Shown here in pieces: positions 36,781 to 48,085 of a stretch of 64,000 nucleotides of DNA. The translations under genes and the position numbers were made by a program. The notes beneath the pieces are model-generated. The model did no database searches. It saw only the letters and a program-made list of their open reading frames with translations, and was not told the origin of the DNA. Position 1 is the stretch's first letter. The number at the start of each line of letters is the position of its first letter. Source of the DNA: Gymnogyps californianus (taxonomy: Eukaryota > Chordata > Aves > Accipitriformes > Cathartidae); the NCBI RefSeq assembly GCF_018139145.2, contig NC_059480.1, positions 15,810,428 to 15,874,427 of the forward strand. Reading direction: 5' to 3'.

Positions 36781-39479
36781 TACTATAGCTGAGAAGTCCA
36801 AAAAAAGCTAAAACCAGCTCTTCTAAACAAAATAACCCCCCCAAATGAACAACTTTCAGTTGTTTTTTCAGAAATGAAAGTCGCTTTGTTTTTCTTCGGG
36901 AGTGGACAGGGCAATCATGCTGTTTAATAATTTTGTTCAGGATCTTGGGCTCATAAACGTGGACCTTTATTGCAGACTACAAGCACTCAAAAAGACTTGT
37001 ATTACCTGGCTCTCTTGCTCCTACAACATGAGGTGACAGTTCTGTTGAGACAAATGGTACTAGCCATTTAGTGCATGATATATGGACTGTAGCCTCTGAG
37101 CACCAGCACTTCTAATGTGTGTTTAAAGCTCATTGTGGCTGAAGCTTGCAGTGCCCAAGGGCTGCCTTGATAGACTTCTTAGAGCATGTAACCTATAGAG
37201 GACTCTCCCGCTGCTCCTTTGATGTGCATGCAAAATGCTGCCCCTCTGCTTAGGCTGATGCAAGCTGCCAGGCAGAGGACATCTGTGTCCTTGCTGGCTG
37301 TGGTGGGAGTATCTTCCATTTCAGGTGCTGGAGTGCTGCTCAGGATCTGCTTTGCTCCGGGCCAGCAAACATGTAAGGGCTTTTGTGAGGAGTGTGTTGC
37401 CAGTAGAAGTAATGCTAGTTGTTGGAGAGCTATAGTTACAGGCTGCCCCTCAGTTTGAAGGCCTTACAACTATGGGAGATAAATAAGTTGCAGACCCTGA
37501 GGATGTCCTCTCCTCACTTGCACAGCTGCCTGGGGACCAGATATGGGCAAGGAGCAGGGGTGGAATTGGGGTCTGTGCAGTGAATTGCTCAACAGAAGCA
37601 CTATCCTGATCAACCTATTTGTGACAGATGGTGATGGTCTCACTGGTGCACCCACATACCTAGACAAGTCCTTTGTGCCATCCCATGGGTTGGAAGAGAA
37701 GCCAAAAGTCCTAACTCATCTATTTATATGAAGATTGCTTGTTTCTTTTTTGGGTATCTTGATCTGAAGAGCACTTTATCTTTCTGAAGCAGTGAACTTG
37801 TGCTTTTGTCTCTCCAGATTGCAAACACTGCATGTAGCTGGGACTGTCCTGATGTGTTCACTGTTCATCTGAGTTAAACCATTGCAGAGAGACTTGGGCA
37901 GGTTCAGGCTTCCTCTTGGTCTGTTTGAATTTTACTCAAGTAGCCTGTTCTGGTCATCTCAATGGTGAAAATTGGTCCAGAGTGGGAAAACTTTTTCTGT
38001 GCATGTAATGTAGAGCCAATAACTGGTTACTATCTTGAGCAGTGCTTGAAGTCAAAATTTAGAAGCTGCAGCGTTCAGCCCATTCACTCTGCAGCCCAAG
38101 TTTGAAAGATGCATACCTGTTTGGTGTTCGAAGAAATATTGGCACAATGTTCTGTTGAATGCTGGCCCACTTCAGTTACTGATGGAAAGATAAAACACAT
38201 TTTGCTCTTGGCTGGCTTCCTTGCTTGCTGATGCTAATAACATCACAAGCTCAGCGTTTCAGGGGTCATCTTGAAAGCAGCAGAGACCTGAACCCCCCTG
38301 GTCCTGCCTTCCTGCTGCTGTTGCCACTGCAGGGAAACATTGCTGGGTCAGAGACCAGTGTTTGCACTTCAGCAAAGCCAGTGCCACGTGACTGCAAGGG
38401 CTGCTGCGCAATGGGAGTCGTGATCCAAAGCAGGGTGGTGGTGGTTCTCCTTCTGACTGGCAGATTTCTCCATGCACATCTCATCTTTTATTTTGCACTT
38501 TGCGCTAAGGTCAACCTGAAAATCTGCAGGATTGCCGCTTTCACAACCACCTTTATAGGATACAAGGGTGAGGAATACCTGGTCACGTATATGTATGTAC
38601 ATCTTTCTCGTCCTCTGGGAAGTTTTGTAGTCTCTTCATCATTTTGTAGCACCCCGGGGAGCTTCTCTGTCTCTGCCAATTAATTTGCTGTGGTTATTTC
38701 AATTTTGTTCACAACCTGCTTGACAAACTCTTTAAAGCTAGACTCTTCACATTGAGGGGGAAAAACATGACACTGGTCTGGATCACAAGTAACAGTAGGA
38801 GACATAATGCTTAGCCATAAAAACTGCATACATGCCTATAAGCTGATGCATGGAAAACTCAAGTGCTTCCTCAGCTGCCTGCCACTATGAATGATAAAGA
38901 TGACAGAAATAAAGTTTAACTTGTTTATTAGTGTGAAAATCAAACAACTGCAAAGCCAGCTTTTACTATACCTTGCTCATAGAGTGGTTTTGCTACAACT
39001 GCTTAATGCCAGTTATTTCTCTGCATGTCATTGTCTCACATGAAAAAGTGATGGCTTTCTTCTAGTCCGGTAATGGGAACTTGTGCTTTTAGCACCTGAT
39101 GCTGGAGACTTGGTTGTGCCTGGACACCCAAGAAAGGTGGAAGAGAAGGGGCAACACGTGGTGTCACCAGTGGAAAGTGTTTGTTCCTGCTGGAGTATGG
39201 TGATGATTCTGAAAACATTTCATTGTGAAATGAACACACAAGTTAGTGTCTAAATGTTCAACTAGATATGTCCACTGTCTCCCTTATGTCCCTGAAAGAG
39301 GAATATTGAATGAAGAATTGCTTAGGAATTCAGTGTGTATGCTGCTTCTAGCTGCTTTTTAGCAAACGGCACAAGCCTGGGGGTAGCAGAGAGCCAGGGA
39401 GGAGAGCCGCTGTGCAGTGCTCTGACTTACCTCGGGGAGGCTGCTTCATCTCCTTGCTCACACTGTCAGGCAGGCTTTG
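36781..39479. other. Non-coding sequence, no gene recognised
   Basis: Unique sequence. The 152-codon plus-strand open stretch at 38,225-38,683 is overlapped by several minus-strand open frames and has no domain or splice context. No repeats are recognised. Confidence 0.55.
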
Positions 39480-39940
39480 ACTCATGAATGTTAATTAACC
39501 CAAAATTGTTTTTCAGCCTCCACTGTGGAATTTTTCTTTCTCAGCACTTAGACTTCTGTGTGGAGTTGGTTTATTTATCCCATGTCCTCCCAGAGTGGAG
39601 AATTTTAATTCTGTAAGCACCAAATGTCTTTTTTTTTTTTTTTTTTTTCCCCTGCATAGGGCCTTTTATTAGCCTGCTGCTGTAGATCAGTAATTAGCTA
39701 CACAAGTGATATTTGCAATCGTATTTTCTACCTGGGGAGGTTACAGTAGGCGCAGGGTGGCAGTAATTCAGCCAGTCCATATACAAACATCATATTGCCA
39801 GCTCTGCTCCTGCTAATGCTCTATCTCCTGGCAGCTTTCTCTAAGGGTGCTGCATAATTGCTCTGCTGGAAACATTTTCATTAATAATGGAATTTACCTT
39901 CTTAACATGCTATTAACTAGATTTCCTTCTTTTAGGTTGA
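39480..39940. promoter_or_regulatory. Possible conserved non-coding element with T20 run
   Basis: It contains TTAATTAA (39,491-39,498), TAATTA (39,691-39,696) and several ATTAAT/TTAA words in repeat-free sequence, broken by a T20 run at 39,629-39,648. The T20 run is followed by CCCCTGCATAG, a textbook splice acceptor ending at 39,659, but no good donor follows within about 150 bp. Confidence 0.3.
39629..39648. repeat. T20 homopolymer
   Basis: Twenty consecutive T directly upstream of a splice-acceptor-like CCCCTGCATAG. Confidence 0.9.
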
Positions 39941-40408
39941 CATTAGCTGTGGTGGTTCGTGTGGCTTTTCAGGTGCATGCAAATGTACTTGTGTGCAGAA
40001 CTTGGTCCCATCACTCGAGGCGGTGATTCCCAGGGCCTTTAGTGAACTTTGCTGGCACTTGGATCCTGCAAATCTGATTTCTGCAAAAAGACTTCATGTT
40101 GTTGAACTTAAGTATTAAAAAAAGGCTCCTCTGGGAAAGGGTGGATGTCCCGTACCTCAGTTTCCTCTAGTAATTCTAGTTCAACTGATAAAATAACCTC
40201 AGTTGTCTGGAAGTTTTGATGCTTCAAGCTAGTCATAGCGATTTAAAACTGCATCACATCTGTTGAGGATTTACTACCATACAAAGATCAGCAAGCTCAT
40301 CTCCCACCAAGAAAAGCTGGCTTAATAAAGCTTTCCCTTGCAGACCTGAGGAATGGTGAGGATGACCTGTGAATCCAAGGGGACCTTGTGTCCCTTCCTG
40401 GGAGAGCA

Positions 40409-40421
40409 GCAGTAGGGGGCT
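40409..40421 (+). promoter_or_regulatory. CTCF-like motif
   Basis: GCAGTAGGGGGCT agrees with the CTCF core consensus at about 11 of 13 positions on the plus strand. Confidence 0.3.
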
Positions 40422-41910
40422 GTCCATGTCCCATCTCAGCTGCTCGGCTCAGTCCCCCAAGGGAGTCCATGTTTCTTAGAGAGCTAAAAGCCATGTCAGC
40501 TATGCTTGTCAGAAAAGGCATTTTGACTGGTTTTAAATTCCTTAAATTTATTAAAATCTGTTTTTGTTCTCCTGGTTATAAATTAAGGCAGTGCTTTCAA
40601 GACTCTTTGATTTGGGCTGTAACAAGGCTCATCATATCTGGCAATGATGAATAAAGGGCTTGACTGGAGCATATGTTAATGCACAGAAAACAATGACACT
40701 TAAAATAAATGCCCCCAAAGTGCCGTATTTGGCAGTGGCTGCAGGAGATATGTAGTAAATGATGCAGTGCTGCCGCTGTGCTTATGAGGGACAACAGCAG
40801 CTTCTGGCTGGTTCAAGGATTTAATTCTGCTGAGCTCCAGCAGTTGTGTGGGTAGTGACCTGCAATGAGTGTCTTGCAGCCAGGTTTTCAAAAGTAGCCA
40901 CTGATTGGAGCTGTGTAAGAGGTTTGTTGCAAATCTCCCTGCAAAAGGCTGTGAATACAAGGCACCTCCAGCACTAGATGCAGGGACTGTGGGGCTCTGG
41001 GGGCTCAGTGGGTTTGAAACCTGGGCTGGAATTTGATTATTTCTGTGAGGTTTCCAGGCTGAATGTGGTCAAGGTGCTGAGTGTCTATAGCTGGAATACA
41101 ATTCTCCTCCCTGCCTCTGCTACAGGATACCACCTACCAAAAGGTGTCCCTGCATATTTATTTGCATATGTGCTGTGTAACTTAAATCATTTGGATGGAA
41201 GAGCAAAGTGCAATTTGCACTAAGACACAGCTTTTGCAGTAGCCTGGTGTTTGTTACCACAAGCAGAGCTATTTAAGCCTAACAAATGATACTTTTGCAA
41301 GATTGCTATTTTTCCTCTCTTCTGCTCTTATGTTTTCTGCCTCAACGCATAACTGAAACAAAAAAACTTGTCCCTTGCAAGCAGTATGATGCTCCTGGAA
41401 AGGCACATGTAGTAAAAGCTTGAGGGGTTGTACGCTTTTTGATTAGTAAAAGACATTTCTCGCCTGTGGGCACAAAAGTTTTGTTACACATCAACTCATT
41501 AATCAGCTTAAAGAAAGCCAACAAAGTTTGTTAGCAAGCATAGTGCTGTTTTGAAATGAAACAAGGCCAGGAGATGCACAGACAATTAATTTATCATGTA
41601 GTAGGCAGTCTGTAAACTTCACCAGAAGGCTTGTGCCTCCTAGCACTGCTTTCATTTTAGGGGACAGAAAAAAAAAAAACCAAACCCAAACCTGAAAGCA
41701 CAGGTAAAGTCTGTAACCTCATGTTTCCAGAAAGGGGTTAACGCAGAGGACAGGGCAGCACAAAGTAAAGCGTAGGGCTGATTCAAGCGTGCAGGAGGGG
41801 TCACCTTCTGCTCGGAGAGGCTGCAGCCACGTTGGCCTTGCAGGCTTCCCGGCTAGTGTATCTGGGGAAACACACCTGGGTGCCAGAGCTGCGGGGCTGG
41901 AAGCTGAGCA

Positions 41911-41932
41911 GGGTGAGGGGGAAGGGAGGGGG
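41911..41932 (+). other. G-quadruplex motif
   Basis: G-tracts of 3, 5, 3 and 5 are separated by loops of 3, 2 and 1 nt, a compact and strong G3+N1-7 match on the plus strand. It lies in the GC-richest part of the window. Confidence 0.6.
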
Positions 41933-42445
41933 CTGCACTGGACGTGCCGTGGGGGTCCGTGCCACGCAGCGGCTCCATCACGGTTGGTTTTGCCATTGCA
42001 TAATTGTGTATTTGCGCTTGCAGCACGACTGAGGCACGTGTTGGGCTGGACATGGACAGGTAGCTCTGCCGTGGTGTTGGAGCATCTCCAGCATGCCCAT
42101 GGGAAAAGGCATATGGGACAGCATGTTGTTGGATGCTTTCACACAGGGTGCTGCGGCTGGGCTGGGGTCCCATCCTCCCAGGGAAATGAACATTGTGAAT
42201 TGCGTGCTGTGGCTTAAACCGAGCCTGCTCGGAGCCTATGTTTGCTATTGTAGTCAAGCTTTTAACCAGACTGTGCAGGGGCACATGTGACGGTGCTGAG
42301 AGTCAGCCACGTTTCTCAAGCAAGCATATCCAAACCCTGTGGCAGGAGCAAAAAGTGTGGCAATATTTCTTCACTCTGACAAAGCAGGGCTGTTGCAGAT
42401 GCCACAGAGAAGATCAGTGTTAAACAGCTTGCAGCTGCCCCCTTG

Positions 42446-42479
42446 CCACAGCTAGAAGTGGGCCACAGCTAGAAGCGGG
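42446..42479 (+). repeat. 17-bp tandem duplication, two copies
   Basis: CCACAGCTAGAAGTGGG and CCACAGCTAGAAGCGGG lie head to tail and differ at one base (T/C). It is a recent-looking local duplication. Confidence 0.9.
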
Positions 42480-43959
42480 CTGTGGAAAGCTGGGTGGGAG
42501 AAATATTTGCAGGCCTGTGTCGTGGAGCCCTTTTGCTTAAAGGAGTCAGGGGTGAATTTTTACCTGAAATGGCTACAGTTATGGAAACAACTTGTATCAT
42601 TACCCTAAAGAACTGCTATGCTGTGGTTAAGAGTAATGGGAATTTAGGATACTGTGAATACTAGGGAAAAAAAAAATACTTGGCTGGTAGAGGGATTTTT
42701 GTTTCCAAACCTCAGTTGGGTCTCTTTGCACTGTGTTTCTTCTTGTTCCATGTTCTGGGAGGGCTTATTAAACCAGCACAGTGCTGCAGGAGGTCTGGCA
42801 GATGGGTCAGATCTTCCTGGACCTGTTAACTCAGGCCAAAAGCGATGACAGTTGTGACAAACGCTGCCAGACCTGAACTAGCCTCCCAGGAGGAACTGGA
42901 GGTGCTGGTGTCGTTGATCTGCAGCCTGGGGGGCCTGCCTGTGGCAGTGGTTGGGTTTCTCTAGCATAGCTGTGCAAAGACCAAGGAGACAAAGGCACTG
43001 TTACTTAAGGTGATCTAGAAAGAGACTTTTTTCCTCTTTTTTTGAAAATAGATCTTCCCTAAGCAAACTCCCAGTACTTTGAAGAACACCTGACAACCAG
43101 CCTGGCTTTTACAGCACACTGGGATTTAATGTCGAGTGAAGGCTTGGTTCACTTTCAGTAGTTGTTTTCTCATTAGAATTGTGCTGGGGAAATGCACTGT
43201 CAGTTCAGCAGGGAGAGAAATTACACTAATCCTTTGGGAATTTTCCATTTTTTTACTCCAAGATATCGCTTTATTAATGAAATGGAGGAAAATAGGGGAT
43301 TTCAGAATTTCTTTTACAAAAACACTGATAAAATGAGCTTGTAACAACTTTTACTTTGAATGAAGAACTGATATGAGTTAAGCAAAATATTTGTTCAATA
43401 GTCTTGATTTTTGGTCTGGGTGGGAAAGGTAACAAATGTGGACCTATCTCAAGACTAGAAACCTGAGCTGGAAAATCACCTTTAAGACAAAACCAATTTG
43501 TTCCTCAAGTTACAGCTTCCAACCCACCAAGGCTAATTAATAGCAGAAACATGAATATGTGTTTGTGCTTGCCCACCCAGTTGCCTCTCATCTGTAGGTA
43601 TGACATCTGCTCCCAGACGGTCGCTGTAAGCTAAAATCTCTGGTTTTCCTCATGCTGTTTCTAGCGTGTAGCTCTAAGCAGGCTTCACTGGCAACTTACA
43701 TGTTTAAAAGCTTTTGCTGTAACTTATCTTCAATTGTATTAATTGAAAAAGCTCTTTTGGTTCTTGCTAGTGTTTCACTGAGCCTGGGCTGCATAAGAAG
43801 GAAATAAATGTCACTGCCTTCTCTAGGACAGCGGGACTTTGCGAGCTTGCAGTTGAACTGAGATATCCCTTGGGATTGCCTTACAGGCAGAAAAAGTCCT
43901 ACAGACTGCATATTAAACTTCCTATTTTTAACTTTATGTCAGGTTTAGAGAGCATAGCA

Positions 43960-44075
43960 AGACAACTCGATTTTCCCCTGAGGATTCAAGTAGAAATATC
44001 AGTCTGTCATTTCAGTTCACTACTTGGGGATAATTAATTACCGCTGAGGACAATTAATCATTTTAAAGAATTTGT
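43960..44075. promoter_or_regulatory. Possible homeodomain-site cluster
   Basis: TAATTAATTA at 44,031-44,040 is followed 11 bp later by CAATTAATCA, giving several overlapping TAAT/ATTA cores in about 30 bp of repeat-free sequence. Suggestive of a homeodomain dimer site cluster. Not tested. Confidence 0.25.
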
Positions 44076-47000
44076 TTCTTGAGAAGGACAGGGACAAATA
44101 CAAGATAAAAGTCTCTGGCTGACCCCATGTGAGGCCAAGCCAAGGTACTGTGATATGTTAAATATAATAGTTATTTGCTGCCCTGAGCCTTGGTGATTCA
44201 GAGTGGCTTTGCTGGTGTTTGGATTCCTTGGTCCTGTCCTTGATGGGTGAAACCGTAACTCAATTAGGATGGACAGTTTCTGACCAGTTTGTTCAGTAGT
44301 GGTTCCTGATTTTGGGTGACTGTGGAGAAAGCTCAGCCTGTGGCAAGAGCCAGAAGGGCTCAAAACCATATGAATGACTTGTTCCTGTCATGCTGTGTGA
44401 GCAGTTGAGGATGAAAGGGCCTTGTGCCTCCTTGCTTCCTTCTCCATCAGGCCAGCACCATGAGCCCATCTAGGAGGAGGAGGAGTGACAGCAGCTGAGT
44501 TGGCTGAATATCCTTGGCTGTAGATGAGATTGGCTCTGGACTGAAAGATCTCCGAGTGCTTAAACCTGTCTGATATCAGCTGCTGCTCTCCTACCTGTCA
44601 TCCCATCTCATACTGATTGCTAGATGCTCTGTGCGTTGCAGAGCCAGCCTCCTAATGACATGGTAAAAAAGGAGCTTGCTATGAAATGCTTTTCCCCGAG
44701 TTCAGCTGTGTTCTCTCTGTGGTCTTGGCAGGCCTCATTGCCATGACGTTTATCCCGAACTTTATGAAAACAAGGGAGTTGAGTGATTCTTTTCTCAGGG
44801 CTCTCAGCCGTGCCATAGTTTTGCTGGAAGAAAACACCAACCTTCAGAGACCCTGCCACTTTCCAACACCACCTCTGAATGTATGTTTGATCTTGGCAAA
44901 AGCATCTTTCCACTGGTACTACTGGTACAAGTTTGATGTAGGTTTGTTGTGACCCACTCATTATAATCTGATGGTAGTTTTGAGCTGTGACAATCCTCCT
45001 AAATGTCACATCTGACGCTTCTAGACTGTGTTGGCAGAGCAGAGGGCACACACGTTCTTAGCTTCAGCGTTTTCCCTCTGAGCTCAGGACCACCTCCTCA
45101 GATCCTGATGGTGTTGGAGTCTGTGGAAGTTTTCGCCATTGCTGTTGCAAGTATCTACTAGGGGTTTCTGAATATACTTGCCATTGCTTCTCTACTGACT
45201 GCACTCGGGTGAAGGTCAGGCAGTGCTGAGCGATTTTACATTTTCAGTGCTAGTGAGCGCAGCTTTCACCTTGGAGCCTGGTGCCTTTAGTTCGGGGTGG
45301 CTGCTGGAGGCTAGGGCTGTTTGGAAAAGTTGGCTGGGAGGAGGAGAAGCAAGAGTCCGTTCCTGATGCAGCCAATGAGACATTTGTGTTGCAAGAGGTA
45401 AAAGGAGAAATGGATGGAAAACTTTCCTGAAACTCTAGTGGCTCTAGCTCTCCAGCAGGATGCCAGAAGTCATCTATTTTCCTGCTTAATTATTGCATAA
45501 CCTCTATGTTACCCCTTTTGCAAGCCCATGAAATCCACGAAAGCATTTTAGAGTCTCTCAAGCTCTGTTTCACAAAACACTGTAATCACCAGAGGTTGCA
45601 CAGTCAGCTGTTGGGGACTGCTCATGGGGTAATCATTTTCTGTCAGAAGTGCAGGGAGCAGCAAGCACCAGCACTGCTGGTGAGCCTGAGGATGAGGAAG
45701 GGGGGAGGCAGACAGGCATGCTTAGTGTGTCAGCAGAGGCTTGTCAGGGTCAGATACTGCCCTTGAGTCGTCATGGTGCATGTCCTAGGCAATCTCACTG
45801 GTTTAATGGAGGATTTACCCAAGGATGATGTAAAAACAGATCTTTTTTTCTCATTGTATATCCATCTTCTCTGACCTACTTGTTCCTGGAGTATCAAGAG
45901 CTACGGTATATATGCAGGAGAACGGAGAAAAGCAAAGGGTCAGTGAAGCCAACAGTATAAAGACTTGCTTTGTAAAAGTAATATTATAATTTATATAATT
46001 TTTAGACCATTGGCCCGCTTGAGCACTGGTCTGATCCAGTAGTGCATCTACAGCGTTTCAGTGCATGGCCCAGCCCATTGCTCCCAGCCATCCATGTTGT
46101 GAGCTCATCCCAGGTCTTCTACTGAGGAAAAACATCATGTTCATCAAGTGGGAGAAACCAGGTGCTGTGGTACTTACCCAACAGGCTTGTCACGCCTGTC
46201 CTTGCTTCTCTTTCCCTCTTTAGGCCATGGTGTAGGTGTTAACATAAAACCGCAAAGCTATCAATGAGTGTAATAACAGGACTTCCATGGGTATGTACAG
46301 GGCAATTATATGTATTGATTTCCAATAAACAGGCATTTCAGAGCAAAGTGGAACATTTTGGAAACATGTCAGATCAAATATGCTTTATAAACAAATTGTT
46401 GCTGTGATACGTGGTATGAGACTATCTTATGAATAAGTTAGACTGCCTGAGGTCAAGCGTGCTTTCTTTAGGTCATTGTAAATGTGGCAGAGAAGTCAGT
46501 TTTTCTGTCTATACTGTAACTTGTCTGGGGAAGTGGGGCAGACTCTCCAGTGGGAAGGAGCATCAGTAAGTTGCTAGGTGTAAAGAAAGTCAAATAATGT
46601 TGCCCTGACATTTTTTCAGGGAAATTTCTCTCTGGACTTAATAAGCAATACTTTAGTTTCTCAGCACAAGTCCCACAGGCTACGTCAGTGGTCAGATAAA
46701 CTTCTTCCTTAGTTCACTCTGTCCCCAGTTAACCTGGTTTTGTCCCAGTCTGACTTCTCTTAAGGAGAATTGTGATGGAGCTGTCTGATAGTTTAAATGT
46801 TCTCCACAAGTGCAGCCTGTTATGCAGTGAGATCAATTGCAATAGATATTTGGGATTTTGAGATCCAGGTGTTTGGAATTGTCTCCTGAGGAAGCACAGA
46901 GAATAAATTAGTGTGAAAGTGTGTCTCCAAGCGGAAGATCCCTCATCTCACAAGCACTTAAGTGGAAAATATGACCGCCTGTGTGCCCAGACATTTGTCA

Positions 47001-47280
47001 CGTACCATGCAGCTGGTATCCTCTCTCTTGAGGAGTTCTTGGTAGACTGAAGTGATTCTTTAACATCTGACCTGAGCTAGAGGTGAAGTGCTCCATGGGC
47101 AAGGACAGTGACATAGCTGGGTCTTCGCTTCATTCATGCAGCAAAAGGCTGGTGCAGCTCTTCTTGCTGCAGATGACTTCCTTAGCCATGGCTGCTTTGC
47201 TGCTGGCTGCCTGTATTTTGCCCAGAGCCTACAAATACTGCGAACTGATGCAGCAGCATTTTTTTTTTTTCCCTGCACAG
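44076..47280. other. Non-coding sequence, no gene recognised
   Basis: Unique sequence. Both strands are open over 44,686-44,952 (part of a 143-codon minus-strand frame at 44,620-45,051), with no domain recognised. Near 46,005 the words CCATTGGCCC recall a reptilian repeat, but the match is too short to annotate. The last 130 bp is rich in TGC words and leads into the microexon candidate. Confidence 0.5.
47259..47280 (+). promoter_or_regulatory. Splice-acceptor-like tract of the microexon candidate
   Basis: T12 (47,259-47,270) is followed by CCCTGCACAG. A branch-point-like CTGAT (YTNAY) lies just upstream near 47,245. A TGC motif sits just before the AG, as is typical of SRRM4-dependent neuronal microexons (family knowledge). 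Confidence 0.4.
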
Positions 47281-47304
47281 GATTGAGGACAGCTGAGCTT
47301 TTAC
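47281..47304 (+). other. Candidate 24-nt microexon
   Basis: A 24-nt segment lies between a near-ideal acceptor (T12CCCTGCACAG) and a perfect donor (GTAAGT at 47,305-47,310). The length is a multiple of three. Two reading phases contain a stop. The third (two bases, then TTG AGG ACA GCT GAG CTT TTA, then one base) is open, predicting LRTAELL. Two overlapping TGCATG RBFOX sites follow the donor at 47,327-47,336. This arrangement is what neuronal microexons show. No host gene could be identified, so the call rests on splice signals only and may be a chance pseudo-exon. Confidence 0.3.
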
Positions 47305-47326
47305 GTAAGTAAAGTTTACTCCTACA

Positions 47327-47336
47327 TGCATGCATG
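47327..47336 (+). promoter_or_regulatory. Tandem RBFOX motifs
   Basis: TGCATGCATG contains two overlapping copies of the RBFOX binding word UGCAUG, 22 nt past the end of the candidate microexon. Downstream placement is the activating position for RBFOX proteins (established knowledge). The run is also a simple 4-bp repeat, so it may be incidental. Confidence 0.35.
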
Positions 47337-47644
47337 CAAGCCCCAGTGCTGGCTGTTACTTGAAGCCGGCAGGTTTTGGCTCTAGCTCTCTGTTAATCAA
47401 ATTCCTGAGTTCCTAGTTTGTTCTTTTTCCTGTCAAACCTTCACTGAGCTGAGTGCGCATTTAGCAAGAGTAAATCTGTAAGAAACCCTAATAGAGAGCA
47501 GCTGTTATTATCTAGAGAGAAACATCAATGTGAATTTTCCCTCAAGGTATTTGTGTTTCAAAACAGAGAGAAAATGTTTAGACAGCAGCTGGCCCATAGG
47601 TGGGAAACAGAAGTGTGTTTGGAGAGAGGGGACTGATTAAAATC
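47337..47644. other. Non-coding spacer
   Basis: About 300 bp between the microexon candidate and the next CR1 copy. Nothing recognised. Confidence 0.5.
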
Positions 47645-48085
47645 CCCCTCTGCCTTAACAACCTGCCATTATACCAGACAAGGAGGGGCAAAGACCTCCC
47701 CGGCCAGCTGGCCTGACTTCCTCCCATTGCTGAGAACCACGTTGTACACCACACTCATGAACTTCAAGTGCCCTCTTAAAAGCCGTATTTCTACTGGGAA
47801 ACTGTTTCAGAGCCTCCCTGTGCTGATCAAACCTTTTCAATTTGTAGGTTATGTGTATTCTTGGCCGTATTTATCTGCACTGGGTTCCAATGCTGTCCTA
47901 TAAATACCTCAGGGATGATCATATTCCCTCTCGCTTTCGGTTTTGCTAGGTTTAAATGGGCCAAGCTGCTTTAGTCTTTGTCGCGCACAGCTCCGTTTGT
48001 CGGCCGATCCTGCTGACCCTGCTCTGTACCTGTTCCAGATGGACTTCATCTCACTCGAACACTGCAACACAAGCAGGCCACTTTC
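47645..48085 (-). mobile_element. Ancient CR1 LINE, 3' fragment of about 440 bp
   Basis: Read on the minus strand, it runs through 'AAGCAGCTTGG', 'AGGGAATATGATCATCCCTG', 'GGTATTTATAGGACAGCATT' and 'AGGGCACTTGAAGTTCATGAG', ending in CAGGCCAGCTGGCC and CTTGTCTGGTATAATGG. This is the order found in the 3' part of ancient CR1 copies in amniotes. It is heavily diverged. The 3' terminus is near 47,645. Confidence 0.75.

Larger units (their letters stand above)
39941..43959. other. Non-coding sequence, no gene recognised
   Basis: Unique sequence. The 41,780-42,220 part is the most GC- and CpG-rich stretch in the window, with open frames on both strands (143 and 142 codons). The frames are mutually antisense and not recognised, and CpG density is below that of a CpG island. 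A12 occurs at 41,668-41,679. Confidence 0.5.

Noticed and set aside
38225..38683. 152-codon open stretch, plus strand
   Set aside because: Four antisense frames overlap it, and no family is recognised.
44620..45051. 143-codon minus-strand frame with an open plus-strand frame inside it
   Set aside because: Both strands open at once argues for lack of stops by chance rather than coding. No domain seen.
46005..46045. CCATTGGCCC words resembling a reptilian interspersed repeat
   Set aside because: Match too short and interrupted to assign to a family.
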